This document shows, piece by piece, positions 57,858 through 64,000 of a stretch of DNA of 64,000 bases. The notes beneath the pieces are model-generated. The model made no database searches, was not told the DNA's origin, and saw only the letters and a list, made by a program, of their open reading frames with translations. Origin of the DNA: Streptomyces sp. WMMC500. Lineage in GTDB: Bacteria > Actinomycetota > Actinomycetes > Streptomycetales > Streptomycetaceae. The translations under genes and the position numbers were made by a program. Positions within the stretch are counted from its first letter, which is position 1, and each line of letters opens with the position of its first letter. The stretch covers positions 7,389,001 through 7,453,000 of the forward strand of contig NZ_CP114905.1 in NCBI RefSeq assembly GCF_027497195.1, in the 5' to 3' direction.

Positions 57858-59276
57858 CTAGACGCCCTGGCTGACCGAGCTCATGTTGAAGTCGGGGATC
57901 CGCACCGGCGGCATCGCCGCCCGCGTGAACCAGTCGCCCCACTCGCGCGGCAGCGTCCGCTCCGTGGCCCCGGCCTCGGCGGCCCGCCCCAGCAGGTCGA
58001 CGGGCGACTCGTTGAAGCGGAAGTTGTTCACCGCCCCGGTCACCTCGCCGTTCTCCACCAGGTACACGCCGTCCCGGGTCAGCCCGGTCAGCAGCAGCGT
58101 CGCCGGGTCGACCTCGCGGATGTACCACAGGCAGGTCAGCAGGAGCCCCGGCCCGTCGTGCCCCAGGCCCGCGACCATGTCGTCCAGGGACTTCGTCCCG
58201 CCCGCGTCCAGCACCAGGTTGTCCACCTCGGGCGTCACGGGCAGGCCGGTCAGGTCCCCGGTGAAGCGGTCCGTCAGCAGGTGCTGCAGCGTGCCCTCAC
58301 GCAGCCAGTCCGTGGGCCCGACCGGCAGCCCGTTGTCGAAGACCGACCAGTCGTTGCCGGAGGCGTGCGCGATCACGAACGGCGCCGACTCCAGACCCGG
58401 TTCCGCCGGGTCGCTGCGGAGCGTCAGCGGCAGCCCGGCGAGCTTCTCGCCGACGCGCGTGCCGCCGCCCGGCCTGCTGAACACCGTGCGGCCGTCGTGC
58501 GCGTCGCGGCCGGAGGCCGACCAGAACATGTAGACCAGCAGGTCCGCCACCGCGCTCGGCGGCAGCAGCGTCTCGTACCGCCCGGCGGGCAGCTCCACCG
58601 CTCGCTCCGCCCACGCCAGCCGCTGCGCCAGCTCCGCGTCCAGCCCGGCCGTGACCTCGGCGGTCACGTCGGTGAAGTCGCGGGTCGACAGGCCCGCCCA
58701 GGCCGACCTCGTCCGGTCCGGCGACTTGGCGTTCAGCTCCAGCGTGCCGGTCGGCTGGTCGTGGCGCAGCCGCAGCCCGGTGGAGGTGCCCAGGTAGGTG
58801 GAGGTCAGCGTGTGGTTCGCGAAGCCGTAGAGCTGCCGGCCGCCGGCCCGGGCGCGGGCGAAGGACTCGCCGAGCGCCGGTGCGAAGTCGGCGAACACGT
58901 CGGAGGAGGTCTCGGCGGGCGGCTCGGTGAAGTCGGCCGACTGCGGCACGCCCTCGACCAGCGGCCGGGCGTCCTCCGCCGGCCCGCTGTCGCGCGCGGC
59001 GGCCTCCGCGGCCCGTACCAGCGGCTCCAGGTCGTCGGCGGTGACGGCGGCGCGGGAGACGACGCCGGAGGCCGTGCCCTCCCGCCCGTCGACGGTGGCG
59101 ATGACGGTGAGCGTACGGCCGCGGGTCTCGCCGTTGGTCGTCAGGGCGTTGCCCGCCCAGCGCAGGTTCGCGCTCGACTCCTCGTCGGCGATCACGACGC
59201 AGCCGTCGGCGCGCGACAGCTCCAGGGCCCGCTCGACGGTCTCGTGCGGCTCGGTCGTGCGGGTCGTGCGCGTCAT
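57858..59276 (-). CDS. tldE: TldE/PmbA-type metallopeptidase subunit
   Basis: 472 aa. A TldD/PmbA-family member without the metal-binding HExxxH. This matches the non-catalytic TldE (PmbA) partner that forms a heterodimer with TldD. Conserved parts include LYGFANHTLTSTYLGTSTGL and LLTCLWYIREVDPATLLLTG. Its start codon overlaps the tldD stop (ATGA at 59273-59276). TldD/E digests unfolded peptides and matures some ribosomal natural products. No precursor peptide gene was found nearby. Confidence 0.93.
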   Translation of the reverse strand: MTRTTRTTEPHETVERALELSRADGCVVIADEESSANLRWAGNALTTNGETRGRTLTVIATVDGREGTASGVVSRAAVTADDLEPLVRAAEAAARDSGPAEDARPLVEGVPQSADFTEPPAETSSDVFADFAPALGESFARARAGGRQLYGFANHTLTSTYLGTSTGLRLRHDQPTGTLELNAKSPDRTRSAWAGLSTRDFTDVTAEVTAGLDAELAQRLAWAERAVELPAGRYETLLPPSAVADLLVYMFWSASGRDAHDGRTVFSRPGGGTRVGEKLAGLPLTLRSDPAEPGLESAPFVIAHASGNDWSVFDNGLPVGPTDWLREGTLQHLLTDRFTGDLTGLPVTPEVDNLVLDAGGTKSLDDMVAGLGHDGPGLLLTCLWYIREVDPATLLLTGLTRDGVYLVENGEVTGAVNNFRFNESPVDLLGRAAEAGATERTLPREWGDWFTRAAMPPVRIPDFNMSSVSQGV

Positions 59277-60793
59277 CGGCCGGCCTCCTGGGTGGTGTTG
59301 AGGATGTTGACGTTCCGGAAGAGCGCGGACGGACAGCCGTGCGAGACGGACGCGGACTGGCCGGGCTGGGCCTTGCCGCAACTGAACGTGCCGCCGAGCA
59401 CGTACGTCTCCGGGCCGCCGATCGCCGACATCGAGCCCCAGAAGTCGGTGGTCGTCGCCTGGTAGGCGACGTCCTTGAGCTGGCCCGCCAGCCTGCCGTT
59501 CTCGATCCGGAAGAACCGCTGGCCGGTGAACTGGAAGTTGTAGCGCTGCATGTCGATCGACCAGGAGCGGTCGCCGACCACGTAGATGCCGCGCTCGACC
59601 TCGCCGATCAGCTCCTCGGTCGTCGGCCCCTCGGGCGCCGGCTGCAGCGAGACGTTCGCCATGCGCTGCACGGGCACGTGGGCGGGGGAGTCGGCGTAGG
59701 CGCAGCCGTTGGAGCGGTCCGCGCCGGTGAGCTTCGCGATCCGGCGGTCGGTCTGGTAGCCGACGAGCACGCCCTCGCTGACCAGGTCCCAGGACTGCGC
59801 CTGCACGCCCTCGTCGTCGTAGCCAATGGTGGCGAGCCCGTGCTCGGCGGTGCGGTCGCCGGTGACGTTCATGAGGCCGGAGCCGTACTGCAGCGTGCCG
59901 AGCTTGTCGAACGTGGCGAAGGAGGTGCCGGCGTACGCGGCCTCGTAACCCAGCGCGCGGTCGAGCTCGGTGGCGTGGCCGACGGACTCGTGGATCGTCA
60001 GCCACAGGTTCGACGGGTCGACCACCAGGTCGTACGAGCCGGCCTCGACGCTCGGCGCCGCCATCTTCTCGGCCAGCCAGCCGGGAATCCGCGCCAGCTC
60101 CGCGTCCCAGTCCCAGCCGGTGCCGGTCGCGTACTCCCAGCCGCGGCCCGCGGGCGGAGCGAGGGTGCGCATCGAGTCGAAGTCCCCGGAGTCGGTGACC
60201 GTCACCGCGGTCAGCTCGGGGTGCATCCGCACCCGCTGCTGGGTCGTCGAGGTGCCGGCGGTGTCGGCGTAGAACTTGTTCTCCTGGACCGCGAGCAGCG
60301 AGGCGTCCACGTGGGAGACGCCCGGGGCGCGGAGCAGCCGCTCGCTCCACTCGGTCAGCAGCCCGGTCTTGTCGGCGTCCGGCACGTCGAAGGGGTTCAC
60401 CTCGTACGCGGAGATCCACGTCTGCTCCGCGTGCACCGGCTCCGGCGCCAGCTCGACCCGCTCGTCCGCCCCGGCCGCGGCGATGACCCGCGCCGACAGC
60501 TTCGCCATCGCCACCGCCCGGGCGGCGACCCGCGCGGCTGCGTCCATGGTCAGGTCGACCCCGGCGGCGAAACCCCAGGCCCTGCCGTGCACCACGCGCA
60601 CCGCGTAGCCGAGGTCCGTGGTGTCCGTCGAGCCCGACAGCCTGGCGTCCTTCAGCCGCCAGGCGGCGCTGCGCACCCGCTCCAGGCGGAAGTCCGCGTG
60701 CTCGGCGCCGAGCGCCCGGGCCCGCGCGAGCGCGGCGTCCGCGAGGGCGCCGAGCGGCAGCGCGAGAAACGCGTCGTCGAGGGAATGGGACAC
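59273..60793 (-). CDS. tldD: TldD metalloprotease
   Basis: 506 aa. The zinc motif HExxxH is present in LWLTIHESVGHATELDRALG. FGTF-type C-terminal elements include VLGGTFSCGKAQPGQSASVS with the third metal ligand region. Catalytic subunit of the TldD/TldE heterodimer. GTG 60793 (VSHSLDDAF) follows GGAGG, and upstream in-frame sequence to 60910 lacks a ribosome-binding site. First gene of the pair. Confidence 0.95.
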   Translation of the reverse strand: MSHSLDDAFLALPLGALADAALARARALGAEHADFRLERVRSAAWRLKDARLSGSTDTTDLGYAVRVVHGRAWGFAAGVDLTMDAAARVAARAVAMAKLSARVIAAAGADERVELAPEPVHAEQTWISAYEVNPFDVPDADKTGLLTEWSERLLRAPGVSHVDASLLAVQENKFYADTAGTSTTQQRVRMHPELTAVTVTDSGDFDSMRTLAPPAGRGWEYATGTGWDWDAELARIPGWLAEKMAAPSVEAGSYDLVVDPSNLWLTIHESVGHATELDRALGYEAAYAGTSFATFDKLGTLQYGSGLMNVTGDRTAEHGLATIGYDDEGVQAQSWDLVSEGVLVGYQTDRRIAKLTGADRSNGCAYADSPAHVPVQRMANVSLQPAPEGPTTEELIGEVERGIYVVGDRSWSIDMQRYNFQFTGQRFFRIENGRLAGQLKDVAYQATTTDFWGSMSAIGGPETYVLGGTFSCGKAQPGQSASVSHGCPSALFRNVNILNTTQEAGR

Positions 60794-61005
60794 GTGGGAG
60801 TACCTCCGGGCTGCTCGTGTGCGGAATCGCCGCCGACCGCGTACGCCGGAATGTCGGACAGACCGGCCGTGGGCACCATAACCCCCGACGGCTGCGCGGA
60901 GGGACGTCACCGGGGGACAGTGGGCTGACTCAGCGTGTGCGGTTCTCCCGGTGTGTGGCCGGGTACGCCGGGTGAGTGAGCAGATAGTGAGGGGGTCTCC
61001 AAGCC

Positions 61006-61930
61006 ATGGACGTCTTCGGTGTCCACCACGACCTCATCGACGAGTACCAGGCGTTCACCAGCTCTCTCGTTGCGGTGCGTGACCCGGAGATTCAGCGGCA
61101 CCTCGCCGGAGAACGGGAGCGCAAGGCCCGCTGGTCCGACCCCAAACTCGCGCTGAACCCCGCCTTCCGCTGTTGAACGCCCTGGCCAACAGCCAGGTCG
61201 ACGAGCTGGAGCTGTACTCCAGTGGGGCGTTCCGGAGGATCGGCGCAAGGTGACTTTCGCCAGGTACACCGGGCAGGAGGAACTCCGAGAGCAACCTTCA
61301 GGTGCTCCGCAGGCAGCCGGACATCCTCCTCACCAACTACGTGATGCTGGAGTACCTCCTGACTCGCCCCATGGAGCGGCGGGAGCTCATCGGCGACGCC
61401 CGCGGCCTGCGCTTCCTCGCCCTCGACGAGTTGCACACGTACCGCGGGCGGCAGGGCGCCGACGTCGCCCTGCTCGTGCGCAGGCTGCGAGACGCCTGCG
61501 AGGCCCGGGAACTCCAGTGCGTCGGTACGTCGGCGACCATGGCCACGGCGCGGACCTTCGCCGAAGCGCGGGAAAAGATCGCCAAAGTGGCCACCCGGCT
61601 GTTCGGTGCGACGATCTCACCGCCCCGGGTCATCGGCGAGACCCAGGAGCGCTCCACCGACCCCGGGACCGACGTGGTGCCGGGGGCCCATTCCCGTGAG
61701 CCCCTCGCCGACGCGGTGCGCCGCGCCGGCGAGGGGCTCCCCGGCTGCCGGCCGGCCATGACGTGCTGAAGTGTGATCCGCTCGCCGTCTGGGTGGGGGA
61801 CACGGTGGGGCTGGCCGTGGAACCGAGTGGGCTGCTCGTCCGCCGCTCTCCGGCCACCATCCCAGAGGCCGCCGGTTCTCTGGCCGCCGAAAGCGGAGAG
61901 CCGGCCGAGGTCGGCCCTTTCCCTCCGTGA
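61006..61930 (+). pseudogene. remnant of a large DEAD/DEAH helicase (DUF1998-associated type)
   Basis: Pieces of one protein in successive frames. 61006-61176 carries MDVFGVHHDLIDEYQAFTSS and stops. 61173-61253 holds LNALANSQVDELELY. From 61250 VTFARYTGQEE follows. 61280-61769 holds PDILLTNYVMLEYLLTR, the DELH box in LALDELHTYRGRQ, and GTSATMA. Then CDPLAVWVGDTVGLAVEP continues to 61930. The Walker A part, the second helicase domain and the DUF1998 end are missing. Order and motifs match the N-terminal third of large helicases from phage-defence loci such as Druantia DruE-like proteins, from memory. Not functional as read. Confidence 0.75.
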
Positions 61931-62205
61931 CAAACGCCTGTGGCCGCTGTCTCTGGATCGCCATGTCTCTTTTCCACCCCCGCCTGTCCACGTCGTCACG
62001 ATGTGCTGCCGGATTACTGCCAACCTCTGCATGTGGACACCTTCAGGAGGCGCTCGCGCTCGGCTACCTCGTGCCGCGGCCTCCGCAGAGTGGATGCGGA
62101 GCCCGCACCCAGAGGAGGCCGGGATCGCACTTCACTGCGATGCGTGACCAGGGCTAGCCTCGTCGCAGCGGTGCGGTCGTCGATGGGCCACAGGGGGCTG
62201 GGAAC
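61931..62205 (+). other. 275-bp degenerate stretch between helicase remnant and RHS gene
   Basis: No intact gene. One frame reads EALALGYLVPRPPQSGCGAR and may be another protein fragment, origin unknown. It ends just before the GGGGG ribosome-binding site of the RHS gene. Confidence 0.4.
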
Positions 62206-64000
62206 GTGGGGAATCGTCCTACGGATTGGCATGTGCTGGACCTGGACGAGGACCCCACGCCGGGTGATCCGGAACGGGTAAAACAACTCGCTCGTGAGCT
62301 GCACGACTTCGCCGATGACGTGGCGGATGCGCTGCGGGACATCAAGGGCATGGCGGGTGAGGACGCGCTGCTGCGCTGGGCGGGGAAGACCGCCAAAGCG
62401 TTCCAGGACGAGTTCGAAGAGGTCCCGAAGAACCTCAAGAAGCTCCAGCGCTCCTACGACCTGGCGGGCGACGCCCTCGCCGCATACTGGCCGAAACTGG
62501 AGCGGGCCCAGTCGTTGGCGGACAAGGCGCTTGCCAGGGGCCGGGAGGCACAGAGCGACCTGACCGCCGCCAACGGCCGCCTTGATTCGGCGAACTCCTG
62601 GGTCGAACGCGCCACGGCGAAAACCGAGGAGTACGACGAGAAAGAGGGCAAGGACAAGCCCGACGAGTCCGAGGTACGCGCCGCCACCCGCAACGCAACC
62701 GACGCCAAGTCCGCCCAGACCAGAGCCCAGACGGCCGTCGACAACGCCGAGTCCGGCCTGGAAGCGGCGAAGAAGATGGCCGCGGACGCGAAGAAGATGC
62801 GTGAGGACGCGGCGTCGGAGGCGAAGGACAAGCTGGAGGAGGCCTCCGACGCCGGTATTCAGAACCGTAAGTGGTGGGAGAAGGCGGTCGACTGGGTCAA
62901 AGACAACTGGGACACCATCGTCAACGTCTGCAAGGTCATCGTCGCCGTCCTCGGCATCGTCGTCCTCATCATCGGCGGACCCCTGGCCTGGGTCGTCCTG
63001 GCCGCCGCCCTCGTCGTCCTCGCCGACACCCTCGTCAAATACATGAACGGCGAAGCCTCCCTCTGGGACGTGGCCTTCGCCGCACTGGACTGCATCCCGG
63101 GGATGAAGGGCCTGACCACCCTCGGCGGACTGGCGAAGGGCCTCAAGGGCGGACTCAAGGCGATGAGGAGCCTCAAAGGCATGAAGGCGGCCGTGCTCGG
63201 CCTTGCCAAGCGTGGCCGCACCATGCTGGATGATGCCGCTCAAGGTGCGCACAACCGCCTCAAAAATGTCGTCTCCAAGCTCACCGACCCCGTCGACCTG
63301 GCCACCGGCGCGATGTATCTCCCCCAGACCGATGTCAGGCTCCCCGGCCTGCTCCCGCTGGTCTTCACTCGACGCGTTTCTTCCGCATACCGGGCTGGAC
63401 GATGGTTCGGCCCCACGTGGGCCTCCACCATCGATCAGCACATAGAGGTCGATGATCGTGGTGTGGTCTTCGCGACCCATGACGGACGCGTGCTCGCGTA
63501 CGCGCATCCCTCCGGTCCCGAGCCAACCATGCCGGAACAAGGTCCGTGTTGGCCCCTGGCGAAGCTCGACACCGGCGGTTACAGCATCACCGACCCCGTC
63601 ACCGGTCACAGTCGGCGTTTCGCTTCTCCTGACACCGACGGCATATGCAGGATCGAGCAGATCGTCGATCAGAACGGTCACAGCATCGACTTCACCTACG
63701 ATGCCGACGGGTCACCCACAGGTCTCGTCCACTCGGGCGGCTACCACCTCAAACTCACGACCGTCGACGACCGCGTCACCGCACTCCACCTCGCCGGGGC
63801 CGCCGACGACGGATCAGATATCGAGATCAAGCGCTTCGGATACGACGAGGACGGCAATCTCGCCGACGACAACAACTCCTCTGGTCTCTCCCTGCGCTAT
63901 ACCTACGATGAGCGCCTGCGCATCACCACCTGGACCGACCGCAACGATCGCTCCTACCGCTACACCTACGACGAGCACGACCGCTGTATCGCGGAAGGCG
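62206..64000 (+). CDS. 5' part of a T7SS-signal / DUF6531 / RHS-repeat polymorphic toxin
   Basis: 598 codons, open to the window edge. The GTG at 62206 follows AGGGGGCTGG. Order: a helical N-terminus (about 10-215, DPERVKQLARELHDFADDVA, then coiled coil) like the T7SS-signal domain of streptomycete secreted toxins. A hydrophobic pair of helices follows (about 238-272, VIVAVLGIVVLIIGGPLAWV). DUF6531 runs about 361-440 (DPVDLATGAMYLPQTDV, GRWFGPTWASTIDQ). Then YD/RHS repeats begin (IDFTYDADGSPTGL, LRYTYDERLRITTWTDRNDR, YRYTYDEHDRC). The C-terminal toxin and its immunity gene lie beyond 64000. Lower G+C than the core genes suggests transfer. Confidence 0.85.
   Translation, partial: MGNRPTDWHVLDLDEDPTPGDPERVKQLARELHDFADDVADALRDIKGMAGEDALLRWAGKTAKAFQDEFEEVPKNLKKLQRSYDLAGDALAAYWPKLERAQSLADKALARGREAQSDLTAANGRLDSANSWVERATAKTEEYDEKEGKDKPDESEVRAATRNATDAKSAQTRAQTAVDNAESGLEAAKKMAADAKKMREDAASEAKDKLEEASDAGIQNRKWWEKAVDWVKDNWDTIVNVCKVIVAVLGIVVLIIGGPLAWVVLAAALVVLADTLVKYMNGEASLWDVAFAALDCIPGMKGLTTLGGLAKGLKGGLKAMRSLKGMKAAVLGLAKRGRTMLDDAAQGAHNRLKNVVSKLTDPVDLATGAMYLPQTDVRLPGLLPLVFTRRVSSAYRAGRWFGPTWASTIDQHIEVDDRGVVFATHDGRVLAYAHPSGPEPTMPEQGPCWPLAKLDTGGYSITDPVTGHSRRFASPDTDGICRIEQIVDQNGHSIDFTYDADGSPTGLVHSGGYHLKLTTVDDRVTALHLAGAADDGSDIEIKRFGYDEDGNLADDNNSSGLSLRYTYDERLRITTWTDRNDRSYRYTYDEHDRCIAEG

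Noticed and set aside
59273..59276. RiPP cluster suggested by tldD/tldE
   Set aside because: TldD/E mature some modified peptides, but no precursor, YcaO, radical SAM or transporter gene lies nearby. The pair is a housekeeping set in this place.
61302..61769. Intact 155-aa helicase-like gene
   Set aside because: It contains only motifs II and III of a large helicase and lacks Walker A and the second domain. Flanking frames hold the missing neighbours, so it is part of a pseudogene.
62014..63681. 555-codon open frame on the minus strand
   Set aside because: Antisense to the T7SS/DUF6531/RHS gene, whose plus-strand frame has clear domains. The minus product is low-complexity.
1..64000. tRNA or rRNA genes
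   Set aside because: I looked for GGTTCGA-type T-arms and acceptor stems. The one TTCGAA cluster (18294-18316) does not form a cloverleaf. No rRNA-like sequence seen.

Overview
The window reads as chromosome from a Streptomyces or very close relative. It is very G+C rich with strong third-position bias and many GTG/TTG starts. It carries ectABCD, an LAETG sortase-anchored protein, an Asp23/Gls24-DUF6286-AmaP operon, an MsiK-type sugar ABC importer without its own ATPase, and a PHO box of streptomycete form. From memory, the stretch from about 22.5 to 60.8 kb (ect genes, LAETG protein, cobQ, Pit transporter, ABC-F, moaA, tyrS, tldDE) follows the gene order of the Streptomyces coelicolor core around ectABCD to tyrS. 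I could not check this by alignment.

Region 1 (1-18.3 kb) is a sugar-acid and plant-polysaccharide locus. A GntR/FCD regulator precedes a DapA-family enzyme and an IlvD/Edd dehydratase. An operator-like block follows, then a tightly coupled operon (two ABC permeases, a Gfo/Idh/MocA oxidoreductase, a PmoA/DUF6807 protein, a GH43 enzyme, a solute-binding lipoprotein). Next come a secreted PL1 pectate lyase, an alpha/beta hydrolase, an AzgA-type purine permease and an unrecognised protein. An IclR regulator lies divergent to an NADP-type aldehyde dehydrogenase resembling alpha-ketoglutaric semialdehyde dehydrogenase. Dehydratase, DapA-family enzyme and this dehydrogenase together are the lower steps of a non-phosphorylative (Weimberg-type) pentonate route to 2-oxoglutarate. 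The locus plausibly imports and oxidises arabinose or another pectin-derived sugar.

Region 2 (18.4-22.5 kb) holds a large exported protein resembling CE18/Agd3 deacetylases with a hairpin covering its ribosome-binding site, a histidine-phosphatase relative lacking both catalytic histidines, and a FrnE/DsbA-like protein. Region 3 (22.5-35.6 kb) holds ectABCD (minus strand), an amidohydrolase, the LAETG protein, cobQ, a PHO-box-controlled Pit transporter, a class II aldolase, a hydrolase, a long unrecognised protein and a VOC protein. Region 4 (35.7-45.9 kb) holds an ABC-F ATPase preceded by a 7-codon leader ORF, a small HTH protein, an enoyl-CoA hydratase relative, the Asp23 envelope-stress operon with an unusual 114-bp-period repeat upstream, an atypical SDR, SURF1 and a DEDDh exonuclease with BRCT. 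Region 5 (46-61 kb) holds a two-component system, a LysR regulator, a divergent AhpD-like/ECF sigma pair, a lysoplasmalogenase-like protein, a subtilase, moaA, small conserved proteins, tyrS and tldE/tldD.

Region 6 (61-64 kb) is accessory: a multiply broken DEAD/DEAH helicase of the large DUF1998-associated type, then the 5' part of a T7SS-signal/DUF6531/RHS polymorphic toxin that runs off the window. No rRNA, tRNA, CRISPR array or insertion sequence was recognised.
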